In this document: positions 35,659-48,320 of the stretch, in pieces
Position numbering within the stretch: position 1 is the first letter of the stretch
How the letters are laid out: the number at the start of each line of letters is the position of its first letter
DNA from: Solenopsis invicta
Lineage: Eukaryota > Arthropoda > Insecta > Hymenoptera > Formicidae
Assembly (NCBI RefSeq): GCF_016802725.1
Contig: NC_052668.1
Coordinates: 23,368,501 to 23,432,500 of the forward strand
Direction: 5' to 3'
Length of the DNA stretch: 64,000 nucleotides
Translations under genes and position numbers: made by a program
Notes under the pieces: model-generated
Told to the model about the DNA's origin: nothing
The model's input: the letters and a program-made list of their open reading frames with translations, nothing else
The model's database searches: none

Positions 35659-37894
35659 ATGGGATACGGCACGGAAATGGACGGCTGCGGACGTTTCATG
35701 AAATACTCCCTGTTCTTCACGAACTTCGTCATCTTCGTAAGTTTTAGTTTCGCGTGACTTTGTTGAAGACACAATGCACACATTTAATATACTTTCGTAA
35801 TATTGTGTTATACGGGATGAACGAAGATAAAAATAAAACTTGTTCATCTTGTATATAATAAAATGCTATATATCCAATTAAATTTACTATTGATTTACGC
35901 TCTAGATTGGCGGGCTTGTCGTAACGGGTTTGGGCGTGTGGGCCCTGGTCGACAAAGTACCATGGATAGGCGAACTCGTGGGGAACGATTTGTTAACCGG
36001 TGCAGTCTACGTTCTATTGGTCGGTGGAATCGTCGTGGCGTTTATCGCTTTCTTCGGATGCGTCGGTGCATCGCGGGAAGTCAAGTGTATGCTGCTGACA
36101 GTGAGTACCATGGGTCTATTTTAGAACCGGGAGAACGACGTCTCGATTTTTCGAACGTTTACACCATATGGTGGCTGAACGCTGAGTTTAATCTCTACGA
36201 AGGAAAAATTTAATTTGAAACAGATTAAATGTTAAAATTATAAAATTATAAATAAAATTTATTATTCGTTTTCAGTACTTCATAATCGTGTTCCTGCTGT
36301 TTGTGACTATGCTCATCGGCGGCGTCCTGGGATACGTTTTCCGCGAGAAATTGCTGGGCACGGTCGACAGAGAGATGAAAAGTACGCTCCGTCTTTACGA
36401 TCATCGTAAATCCATTCGTGATGCCTGGGACACCACGCAGTCGACGGTAAATAATTCCCGTGGACGTTACGTAAATAAAAGTTAATTTTATCAGCCGATC
36501 GAACTCGAGGCACGATCCGGAGCGCGCTTCATTCTCCTCGAATCTCTAATTATCGTTCGGAACTTTCCGGTGAGCTAGCTAATACAATTTCCGATTTTAG
36601 CTCCACTGTTGCGGCGTTAATAGCTGGAGGGACTGGGGAAGCTACGGCCTTAACGTGCCAGAGAGCTGCTGTCGAGAAATTTCACCTGGCCAGGTAATAA
36701 TCAATTGCGTTTTAATGCGGTTGCATCAATTGCAAAATAGTTTATCAGTCGGCCTCGCCCGCGCTTAATGACGGCAATTTGCTACGCACGTTTTGTATTA
36801 TGCAATATAAAACGTGTCGTGTTTATAAAGTGCACTATAAATACACTTTATAAATACATGTTTTACAATACGTTCTTCGTTGCTTAATAAATGCTTACTT
36901 TTAACGGAAACAATTGTTTAAATGTGAGTTGATGAGAACTTAACTTTTGCAAAAAAAAATAGAAATTCTCTCGAGAAGTCCAAGTGACAATTTTTCCAAG
37001 CACAAATTACAATGACAGAGAAAATTCGTAAATTTTAATAAATATATATTTATTCGAATAGTACCAAGTATAAAATACATAAATATTTATTCCGTAAGAA
37101 AAAGTGATGCTTAAATACAAGCGGTTCTTGTATTAAATAAATATATATTTACATTTAGTAAATATTTCATTAGTGCCATTCGAATAAATATTTATTAAGA
37201 TCGAACATAAATTTTTTCCTCGGCGTAGAAACTCGCGATTGCAACGCAAATAATTATTCACGGTCTAAGCGATTCCTCACGCGACCCGCCGATTTCCCCC
37301 GCGCAAGTGCCGTCAATTTGGCCGCTATTACTTAATCGACCGAGTCCTAACCGCCCCGGTCTGCGCCTCTCACACTTTCACTCCTCCGAACGGCTTTCTC
37401 GCCGAAGAATCGCGTTTCTCATAATCCGATCTGCCTGCAGCGATTCCACTGCAACGCCGGCCCGGACACGGTAAATCCTTCCAACGCTTGGGTGGAGGGT
37501 TGCATCAATGGAACGCGAATCTACATGCAGCAACATGCAGCGATTATGGGTGGTGCTGGTATTGCAGTCGCATGTCTCATGGTAAGAGCGCAGTTGGCAT
37601 CTTTTATGGCACTCTCCCTAGTTAAAGTTGAAGCCTCGACTATAAAGCCGGCTGAGCTTCAATAAGTATTCCCTTTACGATCGAGTTAATTTTAAAATTT
37701 GCAGTATTTCCTTTTTTTCTTTCCGAAAGTATCGTGACTAGCATTCTTGAACACGTTATTTTACTTAAGCGAATACTCTACCTTTCTTTTCTCCTGTTCC
37801 TCATTATTCAATAAGTGGCATCGCTTTAATTCTGGAATTATTACAGTTCTTCGGAATGATATTTTCCTGCGCGCTCTTCAAAATGATCGAATGA
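35659..37894 (+). CDS. tetraspanin, Tsp74F/CD151-like
   Basis: A four-pass membrane scaffold protein of 241 residues. Exons: 35659-35736, 35906-36100, 36276-36446, 36601-36693, 37441-37581 and 37847-37894, all joined at phase 0 by GT-AG introns. TM1 is about 16-40, then a small loop, TM2 (VYVLLVGGIVVAFIAFFGCV), TM3 (92-113, FIIVFLLFVTMLIGGVLGY) and TM4 (about 213-236). The large extracellular loop has the CCG motif (Cys151-Cys152-Gly153), PESCC (Cys171, Cys172) and two further cysteines (183, 200), the six-cysteine pattern. An NGT glycosylation sequon is at 202. Juxtamembrane cysteines (for example Cys10) fit palmitoylation. The N-terminus MGYGTEMDGCGRFMKYSLF and the REVKCMLL loop resemble insect Tsp74F, but the exact orthologue is not proven. 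Confidence 0.9.
37035..37200. repeat. palindromic element in a tetraspanin intron
   Basis: TTTAATAAATATATATTTATTCGAATAGTACC on the left (given here by its ends, TTTAATAAAT and CGAATAGTACC) is mirrored by GTGCCATTCGAATAAATA and TTTATTAAG on the right. The centre has a 7-bp hairpin, ATACAAG / CTTGTAT. It lies in the 37-kb intron (36694-37440). Confidence 0.65.
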
Positions 37895-37994
37895 CAGCAG
37901 GACAGCGCTATAGTCTAAGGCTGTTCCAGTAAAACGGAACGAGGAAGAGGTGAACCTCCGAAAACTTCAGAGGATTCGCGCAACTTTACCAATC

Positions 37995-38000
37995 AATAAA
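37995..38000 (+). terminator. tetraspanin polyadenylation signal (AATAAA)
   Basis: AATAAA lies 101 bases after the tetraspanin stop codon. A second AATAAA at 38241-38246 could give a longer 3' UTR. Confidence 0.55.
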
Positions 38001-38669
38001 ATTACTTGTCGCCATAAACGCAGTTGATTATAACGTGATAATCAAAAGAACGAATCTCCATCCAATTGTACAGGTCTCGCCGATTTGTTACACATATATA
38101 GCATTACGCATCATGATTACCATTACTCTTTACATTTCTAATGTAATTTATATGTCTAAGATATTTTCATTCAGTGTTTCATATATGTATATCGTTAGTA
38201 TGCTAGTGCTTCATACATGTACTTTATATTTTGTGCCGTAAATAAATATACGATATGTATATAATACTGTGCGTCTGTAGTAATTACTTACTCTTGATCA
38301 ATACCAAATGTAACAATTAAATTTATATTTCATAGTGACTGCTTCTTTTCATATCTTACGATTAAGTCGTATTTTTCATGTGGAAAAGATATAAAAATGT
38401 GTTAAAAACATTAAAATTTAATTGGGACTCTTGTTAGTTTAATATTATAATAGTATTAATAAAACAAATATTTAATTCAATGACAGAAAATTGTTATATT
38501 TTTAATTTTGTATTACAACTTCATTTTCTAAAATCTTAAATATAGTAATGTCATTTGTACCAAGAGTACTGTATTCATTTATTCGTTTCCTTGAAATAAA
38601 TTCGTAAATTTTAATTTGACCATACAAATTTCCTATCCCCATTGAGATAAATATTTGGTTTAGTAATTT

Positions 38670-38816
38670 TACAATGCAAAATGTAGGGAAGCGATCAAAT
38701 TACAAGCAACAATTAGATGGTGTAAAAGAGAATAAATTGTTTTAATAAAAAATTACATTATTTTGTTGTTGCTTGTAATTTGGCGTGTGCTTGCTATTAT
38801 ACATTTTGCACTGCAA
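38670..38816. mobile_element. inverted-repeat element (MITE-like)
   Basis: The left arm has ATGCAAAATGTA and, further in, CAAATTACAAGCAACAA. The right arm has TTGTTGCTTGTAATTTGG and TACATTTTGCA. The loop is about 50 bp and AT-rich. No certain target duplication was seen. Confidence 0.65.
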
Positions 38817-38929
38817 TAATAACATGTTTCAAGCGATACATTTCTTTTAATAATTTTAAGTTAATTAATTAATTATTTCAGTTTATATCTACAAATTAAG
38901 AAAAATATCAAATAATTTGCATGTAACAG

Positions 38930-39274
38930 TTAAAATATATCGTTTGTAATCAATTTGTTACTGATATGATAACACATGCAAGAAATAAAAAACTGAGCAG
39001 TAAAAATCCATAACGAATGACAAATGACTATTGTAGAATTGAGCTCGATATTAGAAACTTTGGCTCTAAATTTATCTTCAAAAATAAATTCAGAAAGAAA
39101 ACTTTCTAACATTTTATATAATTCTGTATTATTTTCACCGCGAATATTAAATGTTATTTTACACAATACTCTAAGCATATTAATAGCTTCCGCCGTGTGT
39201 GTTTGCTTGGTTCTTATGTATAGCCCAACGTTGTTTGCGATTAGACCTCGCTGCATTAAAGCACGACGAATCAC
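38930..39274 (-). other. unassigned 114-codon open frame in AT-rich DNA
   Basis: I do not recognise this frame. It starts at an ATG and reads through AT-rich sequence without a stop. It has a charged middle (a KMLESFLSEFIFEDKFRAKV segment) followed by a hydrophobic, Cys-containing span (CHSLWIFTAQFFISCMCY). The hydrophobic end recalls a membrane-protein fragment such as a decayed chemoreceptor, but no diagnostic motif was found. It may be a pseudogene fragment or chance. Confidence 0.25.
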
Positions 39275-40599
39275 CTATAATCCAAAGCGTCTCGCTAAAG
39301 CAAACTACTTCGTCGCTTCGTCATCTGTCAATTCCCTTCCTATTCTTTTAACGGTTATTGATTGTCGCAATTTACATACCGAGTCGGTACAATCCCCATC
39401 AAAAAGTTATCTTAATTTCACTTCTCGTGAACAAAACAAAACAAAACAAAACTAGAAACCAAAAAATAAATCAAGTATACATGACTCAGATTAATTATCA
39501 TAATTTTAAATTTATTAACAGAAAAGAATCTTTGTCTTTATTTTTTAATGCACTTTTAGCAGATTTTGAGCTGAAACAGAAGCAGCTCTCTTGGCAAAAA
39601 CTCTTGACTCTTGTTGGCAAATTTGTAGCAAAGGCTATAAACTTAATAAATTGAGAGTTGAATTGAATTTCGTCGCGTGAGTGTCTCGTGATTTATTCAT
39701 GCGCGTAATTTCCAGTGTATCAACAACGCGACTATCATCGGAGCTACCCTCTCACGTTTATTTACCCTGAGACAGCGTCAACTCTACGCATATCCTTGCG
39801 ACGAGGCGTGACTGGTTGCTATTCCGCAAACGACTCATCGAACCGTACTCGCACGCGATTTTCCATCGTTGCCGTGCTATCACACCTGTTCTTTCCCGAC
39901 ACCCTCTCTCGTTCGCGTCTTGTTTACTCGTATCCTTCGCACGACGAATCATCGAAGGAAGGTAAACGGAGGAGGCCTCGTCGTTCTCGATAAATGATAA
40001 ACGAGTAGATCCTGACTTTCCACGCGAGATAATTACGCCGTTTCGAACGCTCGCGCGCGCTTTCACGATGCTGACTAAGAGAACGTTCGCATTTTTTACT
40101 GTTCCTTTTAATTAGTACAGCATAGGATAGCGTCGCGTTTGCACACATGCAGCTGGCGCATATCTTTCGAAGCCCAGGCATTCCAAATAGCTGTTGGCTA
40201 GCTTGAAAATGCGCTACACGGACATTGCGCACGTGCGCCTGCAGCGATTCACCGGCGAATGAGCCCATATGCCGCGAAAGTCATCCTCGTGTAACGTTAC
40301 AAAGGGTTGTCGGACAATGACGAATGAATCGCTACGTGCTGCGCGAATAATGCCGTCCGTTCTGCCGCGCCGATCACGATGAGCGCTCGTCGTCCTTACG
40401 GACTGTATTTTTTCCTCTCGTTCTTTTGTCCGTATACTCCTTCACCTGACTCCGACTCGCGTCGAGTGATTATGCGCTGTCAATATTTAATAAGCACGAA
40501 ATTTTTATCACCGCGCGAATCTCATCTTGTCTCAGAAACAAAATACGCTCTTTAACACCGAAATTTTGATATTAATGTGAAATTATAGAGAAAAACATC

Positions 40600-40781
40600 A
40601 GTAATATCAATTAATTAATGTTCTGCTTAATAGTGTCTCCATTTATATAAAAATAAAATATTTTAATAATAATTTGTATTACGGATGTATAGTAATATCA
40701 ATTAATTAATGTTCTGCTTAATAGTGTCTCCATTTATATAAAAATAAAATATTTTAATAATAATTTGTATTACGGATGTAT
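40600..40781. repeat. exact tandem duplication, 91 bp x 2
   Basis: The segment 40600-40690 (starting AGTAATATCAATTAATTAAT, ending TTACGGATGTAT) is repeated with no difference seen at 40691-40781. It is either a very recent slippage or unequal exchange, or an assembly artefact. Confidence 0.95.
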
Positions 40782-42849
40782 GTGTCATATTGAAAAAAAA
40801 AAGAAACATTACCAGAAATATATAAATTTAATTTTTTGTTTACTCTTGATTTTGACGTAAAATCACGTTTTGCAATTATTTGCAAATTTGATGAGGACGT
40901 AGCATTACCAATTAAATCAAAATTTTATATTAATTCAGTTTTATATAAAATCAAAATTTTTTATATTAATAAAACTTTAATATTCGTGCAAAAATGATTC
41001 ATTTAGACCGACTTTCTCGTTTAAAAGTTATTTATTTAAAACTGTAACAAAATATAGTAATTTTCGACACAAAAATCATTACAAATTAAATTTTTCACCG
41101 TTTTCTTTTTCGCAGCTAGTTTCAGGGATAAAAATCGCGGTCAAAATTTTTTTGTTGAATAGAAAAACAAAAAGAACAAACTTAGAGAATCCTTCAGTTT
41201 TTAAATTTCGATAACTTTTAGCTTGTATTGTATAGACGGAATACATCCTTAAAAAATTATGCGTGTGACAGAAGAATTCTGCGGAACTTCGCGGGTCTTT
41301 TCGTGAGAAAATTGAGCGAGCTGTTTTCTGAATGACAGACAGCAACTTTCATTTTGCCCGAGAAAAAACGGGGCGATCCGATTCCCTCGGTTTTCGAGGC
41401 TCGCCAGTATCTGCGCGATCCCTTTTCACTTCCTTTTTTTTTCCTTTGGCACACTTTGCCGCGCAGTCAAGGAACTTACTACCGGAAACGGAGGGGGACA
41501 CGCGCGTCGAGGAGAATAGCTGAAACGCGCAATAACTACATATTGATTTCGTCCCCCGAGCTTTTGAATCGAATGCGCCGGAACTGGGGAAACCGAAGTC
41601 GGAGACCAGATGAAACCGAGGAGACTCCGGGCCACTTCAGTCAGACACTCGCCTTAAATTAAATTGCCCTCCGCGCCACGCGGAGAGAAAGAGGAACCTA
41701 TATAAACGAGACAATGCAATTAACCCGAGTACAGCCGAGCAATTAAACGAGTTAGCGTCATTGTAACTACGCCTCTCCCAGCAAACATCGTCGAAAGACG
41801 ATCGATATTACGCGCACGAGGTGCACCTATGGACGACGCGCGATCTAATTTCGATTCATTTCGATGGAAGGATTATCGCGTACACACGAGTTGACGATCC
41901 CATTTCTTGAATAATCCACAAAAGTAGAACAGTATGTATACTATAATTATATTTTAAGAAGGCTAAAAAAAAAATAATTGGCAAAACCGCTATCTTGCAA
42001 TATGAGAAAAACCAAAGACGCGATCGTTCGGAGAATGTGATGGCGAATCGGCAAATATTAGCCCAAGTCTTACCGTTGTCTGGCAAAAATCCACATCAGC
42101 TCAAATTCTCGTGCAAAAATGCATCCTGCCTGAGCACGATGGACGGAAGCAAGGACAAGAGAAAGGGGAAAAAAAGACGTGAAAGACAAAGAATAAAATA
42201 AATGCCCGGCAACGGTGAGAGCGGCCGATGCGACGGACGGCGCTACCAGATGAAAATAGAATTGCGGAAGTTTGTAAATGGACGAGCAAAAATGGCAATT
42301 TTCAACGAAACCCTGGTATCCCTTGTGCCAATATTTCCCAGTCTCCCGTATAAGAGCAAAATCGCCGTCACGAGCGGGATACTCGCCAGGACAATAATGG
42401 AGATTCTAGAAAAACGTACGCTAAAACAACATGTTTTTAGAAGTTGCATCTCAAGTGCCGCGCCTTCGCGATGAACGAACTACTGTGGATACATTACTTT
42501 CCCTCGTACTGTATGCAAAGAAATTGTTATTGCAGCTTGGAAAGATAAACATTGCGCTCAAATTAATTACTTCTGTATGCACAATAAGAAATGGAAGAAA
42601 AAAATTTCAAGATTTTAGACTTCAACTTTTATTATTGCAAGATAAGCAATTTTTTATTGTTTGAGAGAGAAAGAAACAGAAATTGAAGAATATCAAGATT
42701 ATTTTTAATTTGCTGATAATAATATCTTCTAAAACAATATAAATCCTTCCAAAAAATAGTTATATAAATTTTCATATTTTAAAAACTATACCAAAATTTT
42801 TTCAATTAATTTTCATTTATTAAAATATCATGCAATTTAATTGCATTTT
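40782..42849. other. non-coding region, no gene recognised
   Basis: Mixed composition. GC-rich frames at 41332-41662 and 41995-42474 lie on both strands and show no family resemblance. A CCCAGCAAACATCG motif near 41777 resembles the end of the 27232 element. Confidence 0.4.
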
Positions 42850-43000
42850 TAAGTTAAACATTAAATTTAAAGTTATACATCGATTTAATGTATCTACAAC
42901 TGCAAAGTATGTGCATTTTTGACAACATTAAATATTTTTTTAATGTACCTACTTGAAAAATTTGTTTTCATTAAATTAAATTACGTTACCGATTTTTAAC
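42850..43000. repeat. R5 dispersed repeat, copy 1
   Basis: It shares an ordered series of motifs with 47366-47580: AACATTAAATTTAA, TTTAATGTATCT, CAACTG/TAACTG, GTGCAT, TGACAACATTAAAT, TGTACCTACTTGAAA / TGTACTTGCTTGAAA, and a final CCGATTTTTAAC / CCGATTTGTAAC. Confidence 0.6.
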
Positions 43001-43049
43001 AATGTATTAGTAATCACGTATATCGCAGAATTGATTTAAAACAGCGGAT

Positions 43050-44100
43050 TCTTTATGATTGCCGAGAAATTTTATAAATTGCAAATTTTAAAACGTAAAT
43101 TAGTAACCGATTTCCCCGCGTCACGCGGCGATTTCTAGCATCATTCTCGGTTCTAGCATCAGCAGGACACTCTACGTCCCATGGGTCAATCGGATGGGTT
43201 TCTCGGCCAACACCATTATGCGCACCGTGCCTTAAGGTCTGTGCCATCGCCTGATGGAGAACGCAGTGCGCAGCCGGCACAGACGGTTCTGTCACCCCCC
43301 CCCCTTCCCCCCCCACCAATCCTGCGAGCACGGGTACAACCGTCGCCGCCGCCACCGCCACCACCTCCATTGGCACTCCACCTCCAGTTCTATCTCCTTC
43401 TCTTTCACTCCTGTAGCACCGTCGTCCACCACCATCAGCCACCACCACCATCCACCATGGAAACCGACTAGTGCGCATTCTGACTTCAGTCAGGCAGACG
43501 GTCTGAACCTGTCCAGGTCGACGTAGGCACTGTAGGCAGGTGTCGACAGAGAGCGATCCCTATATCTATACCGGTCGTTGTTGCCAGCCGCGTTCGCGTC
43601 GCGTCGGATTCTCCCGTCTCCATCGTGGATTTCCTGAAGTCTCCTCGAGGTCGTGGTGTCGTATCGAGAGGACAGAGTGCCGGAGCGGAGCTCGGAGCAC
43701 CGCGAGCGGGAGTGCCGTCGTCGAGAGGGTCGCGTTGGCGGGGCCCGGCCAGGATTTATGGAACCACCCCATGGATAGTAACATGTCAACCGCCGCCTTC
43801 ATGCATCGGTATGAGAAAAAGAATATTAGATCGATACCCCATGCACACGCGCGCACACACGTATACACGAGGAGCGTCCGCGTCCACTCCTCCCTGTTCG
43901 TGTCATCGTCCGGTTGGGGGTTTTCTCGTGGTTCCCTCGCGCGGCTTTCAAAATGCTGCCTCCGTGGCCGATCGATGAGCTCGTTGCTATGTCGTGGCGC
44001 TGATAGAGGCGCATGGAGAGACCCTCCGTGCCATCGCCAAAATACACACGAGAGAACACGAATATTGAAAAATCGCGCACGCACAGATTGATCGTAGGGT
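43050..44100. promoter_or_regulatory. GC-rich promoter-like region with C10-TT-C8 tract
   Basis: A CpG-rich block with an uninterrupted pyrimidine run at 43295-43314 (G-rich on the minus strand) and CCACCACC-rich sequence to 43450. A possible first coding exon lies on the plus strand at 43771-43808: MDSNMSTAAFMH, then a GTATGAG donor. No partner exon was found. Long frames on both strands are compositional. Confidence 0.3.
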
Positions 44101-45609
44101 GACGTTGACGTTAGCCGAAAAGTGTAAATATTAGCCGTGCGCGATTGACATACTTGTCCGATTAAATTACAACGTTTCGGAGCTAATCTCGCGCATGCGG
44201 CACGTACTCACCGAAAAATTTCACGTTTAACGCACAGCTTGACCGAAGCAGTTTTTTTTTTTTTTTATCGTTTTCGATCGTAAAATTGGCCGATGAGAAA
44301 ATTACTGTTTCGTTCGTAACGACCGAGCGGATTGTGAAAAGACTTGCGTGATGCTTATGAAAGAGTCCATAACAATGAGATTCGTTGCCTCGTTAGAATT
44401 GCACGAGTAACAATCGGTATTCAAAACCTTCTCGGATTCGTTCTCGCTCTATCACGCCGTTTCGATAAATAGCCACTCTGCCCACGATCGATATCGCGAA
44501 GCAAAGGAACAACCCAATGCACTCTCTCCAATCTCACCTCTCGTGATTCTTTTATACAGAATTCCAGTTTTATATCGTGTTCTTCATTTAATAAATATCT
44601 ATCACGCCCAAGCTTTTTTTCGTTTTTCTTATGCATCCGCGAGTTTTCTAAACGCGATAAAACGCGTCGTGGTGGAATAAATTACGCGTGCAAATACCCA
44701 GAACGTGTTCTATACGTGTCGGTGGTAATGTTTTCGATCGAGGCACGACACAGTTCTCTATCCGATCGCCGCCGGAGCGTGGAAGACTCTCGAGAATCCA
44801 GTCGCGGTAATCGTATGCACTTGCAAGGTAGCGCGGCAGAGGCTACTTAGACGGCATTCCATTAACCTGCATTTTCACAGAGGCAGGCGCGTCACCTGTT
44901 CGGTTTCCCCGGGAACGCGACACGATGTCGAATCCGGACCAGCCCGGTTTCCTTGAACCTGCGGATACCGCAGCCATTGACCGCGCGCGGCCGGCTCTCT
45001 CGCCTCGTCCCCGTGACGAAAGGCCCTAAGTGCGCGGCGTGCTCTCTCTTTCTCTCTCTATATCCCCCCCTCCTTTCTCTCCCTTCCGCCGTATCCGTTT
45101 CCCCACCTCGACGATCTCTTTCTCATCTCGCCGGACACCACGCGGACGGATCCGCTTCTTTGGCGATCTTGCGCTAAAACGCTAATTACGCTTCTGCTAA
45201 AACGCTAATTGCGCTTCTTCGACTGATATCCTTCAAATACGATACATTTTTCTAGGATTTGTAACAGAAATCTACGAACATACCGATGATATCAAATTGT
45301 TACCAATTACTGACTATGATAATTATTCATTCCGAGTATCGCTTATAAAAAAAAAAGTTATTGGTCTTCCAAAAGACTCTCAACTTCAGCCTCAGACGGC
45401 TGCGACACTAAAAACGTTTTCCTCGCGTAGGAAAAACGCGTGTTCGCAGACGGTGCATGGTGCGAATTACGCGAGACGCAAAGCCGTCGTCGAACGAGAA
45501 GAGAAGCCGAGGCGAATACGTATACGTATATCTCCTCGGGGCCGCGGGATATATTTTATCAACGCTGGCGGTACATAAATCCTTTTTTCCTTTGCGCGAC
45601 TACCAAGCC

Positions 45610-45645
<36 letters not shown>

Positions 45646-47365
45646 ATCTCTCTTCGCATTAATTCCGGCCGCGTTACCCTCCTATCTTTCCGGCCCTCCG
45701 CGCGCGAATGCATCGAAGTGCATCCCCGTGTTCGGATCTCTAGGCGCGGCGACCGGCCGCGAACTCGTACAAAAGCGAGACGCCGAGCAGCAATCGATAT
45801 ATCTCCCCGTCCTCCGACTTTCTCTCTCTCTCTCTTTCTCACTCATTCTCGGCTAGGCACGTATGTCCTGCGGCTATCGGATGACACGGTGTCGATGGAC
45901 GAGGAAAGGAGCCTTACGGGCCTTACGACGACGTTGCCTCGCGAAACGAACGGCCGTGATTGCGATCTCGGTTCGCGAATAATCCTCGGCAGATGTACGA
46001 TCGGAATGAAAAAAAGGGAAAAAGGGGGAAAAAAACGATCGGACACGTCCGAGCGAAATTGCGAAAGCGATTTGCGAGCATGTAAATTACAGCACAGCTT
46101 CGGAGAATCGCCGCTCGTATAGCAGACAGACGTATCCAGTGGGTATTCCGGACCTCCACGAAGTATCCGAACGTCCCGAGAATTACTCGGATTTATGATA
46201 AATTATATATATATATACAAGAGGAGCTTCTTGCACCAAACCGCTTTGTGCAAAGCAGGCGAAGCACGTTAACGCGGCTTTTAAAGGCAACATTCGGTAT
46301 AAAGAATAAACGAAGCTTCGCCCGGGGGAGGGGAGAAATAGAATTTATAAGCGAGAACTCTGCTCTCAGAAAACATACGCTTAAAGATTTTATTCTACCT
46401 ACTCGTAGGGTCTAATACTCTTTACAGCTTCCATTAATGTTTTAACTTATAAAATAAACCCAGAACTTTATCTCTCCCCGCGCCTCCCCTCGCCCCACCG
46501 GGCTTTCCGCTTGCGTGTCCTTTTTCCGCAGCCAGCCGGTACTATCTCAATTATACATGGTTCGCTCCGCAATGCGGGGAAGCTAGACTGCCGCGCAGTT
46601 CGAGATACCGGCTGGCGAACTGGAGCAGCGAACGCGCGTGGAAAAGCACAGGAAAAAACAGGATTTTCTCTCCGGTCTCAACCGGTCCTACTCTCTAAAC
46701 TCCAGTCTAGAGAGACAAACGGTGTGACACTTCGCCCATGCGAGAAAGAATAAGGTCACCGAGTCGTCGTGCTCGCATTCGATCACGGCGCCGCGCTAAA
46801 AGTGCATTCGCGCATTCGACGAGTTTCGCGTGCCTTCGATATCGGCGATTCATCGGCGGCCGATCGTTTAACGTGCCTCTGTATCCGTGACAAGATGAAA
46901 ATGTTCGGTAACAGAGAAGTGCAAAGTGAAACTCGATGCAAGGTGCGCGAGGTTTCCTATAGGATTACACGGATCGAGAAGACGCCGAGAAAACGGGGAG
47001 TCCTCCCACTCGTTCACATCGTCCGCGTCGCGCCGAAACTCATTGTTTCATCCGGTCGTCGAACGATATCGATTACCGGCGTCGGCGACTCGGGCGTTCA
47101 CCGCTCACCCGGAAGAAGCGACGGGCGCGGAAGTTCGTCCGCGAACTTCGCCCCCTAAATCCGATTATAATTATCGCCGGCACGCGGCGACCTCGTTGCC
47201 TTCTTTCGCGTAATAGCTTCCGGTAACCGTATGGAGAATCTGCGTGATCGATATTCCCAAACGCGGGCTGGGAAACTGCACGCAACACTGACGGGATGTT
47301 CGTTGAGAAAGAAAATAAGTTCTCGAGGTACACTGCTAAAAGTGTCGTAAAGTTCAATGTTTTTT
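44101..47365. other. non-coding region with CT microsatellite
   Basis: No gene recognised. A (CT)n tract lies at about 45611-45643 and another CT-rich patch near 45822-45840. The 221-codon plus-strand frame at 45457-46122 runs through the microsatellite and is low-complexity. Confidence 0.45.
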
Positions 47366-47580
47366 TTTTCAGTTACACAACCAAATTTTGTACACATTAA
47401 ATTTAATGTATCTGTAACTGAAAGGCACGTGCATGAAATTTAATGACAACATTAAATTCACATTAAATGTACTTTGACAACATTAAATTTACATTAAATG
47501 TACATTAAATGATTTGATGTACTTGCTTGAAATTTGCATCCGTTACATTACGTGTTAAATTATGCTGCCGATTTGTAACT
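47366..47580. repeat. R5 dispersed repeat, copy 2
   Basis: Homologous to 42850-43000 and longer. Its ends, CAGTTACACAACC and ATTTGTAACTG, may be short inverted termini. The inside contains several ACATTAAAT direct repeats. Confidence 0.6.
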
Positions 47581-48008
47581 GTACCCTTACAGAAACGTAA
47601 TACTGACAGCATTAAAGTGTCGAGTAATTTAAGTAATATATTACTTATTTTGAGAATTGAAAGTATTAGCAACAGTATTTTTTAATTACTTAAAATAAGT
47701 AATATAAAATAAGTTCTAAATCGGAATCAGTGAGAGTATCCTCTTCTTAACAAGAATCACTGAAAAACAATATGAATATTCACTGACGATCAGTTACAAG
47801 TATAGCACTGCAAATCAGACCTAGTAAGACTTTACTAGTTCAGATTTAGAAAGTACATTTCTATAAGGGTACTTATTAAGCCAAACTGATTTTCTCTTAC
47901 TTAGAAATTCAGATTTAAAAAAGAGACTAACTTCTCAAAAAAAAAAATAATAATTTGGAAAAGTGCGACGCACCAAGTACGTTGCACTTCCTGCAACGCT
48001 TCGTTTAA

Positions 48009-48320
48009 CTAGCACGCCGGTGCGATCGTCATCGGGCAAGGCCTGGAAGGATTAATGCTGGGACGATAACCCGCGGCAGGATCACGCTGGGCGTGTTTCA
48101 CTATTTGCGCCGGCATGCCGACCGTCGCATCCTTGTTGCTCTTAGAACAATACTCGCTGCATTCGCCGCGTTGCAGAACGCGGAAGATCGATGGTACGGA
48201 AGGGATTCGTAAACACCGCGGAGAGCAGCGCATGCTGCCCCGATCATCCCGGCATGCACGGGACGCACATCTCTTCGAGGTCTCTCCGTCTGCGATCGTT
48301 TCGTAGAAACGGCTGGCCCG
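48009..48320 (-). CDS. candidate cysteine-rich C-terminal exon
   Basis: I do not recognise this gene. One minus-strand frame runs about 100 codons from a possible acceptor (CTCTTTAG near 48325) to a TAG at 48009-48011. Unlike neighbouring chance frames it has evenly spread cysteines in pairs: KRCASRAC, then MRCSPRC, then GECSEYC. A hydrophilic tail follows (GMPAQIVKHAQRDPAAGYRP) and ends in PSRPCPMTIAPAC. Eight cysteines suggest a secreted, disulfide-bonded protein. It lies in a GC-rich island (48000-48480) within AT-rich DNA. No upstream exon with a signal peptide was found, and a 130-codon frame overlaps in another phase, so chance remains possible. Confidence 0.3.
   Translation of the reverse strand, partial: RASRFYETIADGETSKRCASRACRDDRGSMRCSPRCLRIPSVPSIFRVLQRGECSEYCSKSNKDATVGMPAQIVKHAQRDPAAGYRPSINPSRPCPMTIAPAC

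Noticed and set aside
43566..44091. Two opposing frames of 172 and 183 codons
   Set aside because: They mirror one another across the same GC-rich sequence, as expected by chance when stop codons are rare.
45457..46122. 221-codon plus-strand open frame, the longest in the window
   Set aside because: It runs through a CT microsatellite (Ser-Leu repeats) and overlaps other long frames. The composition explains its length.
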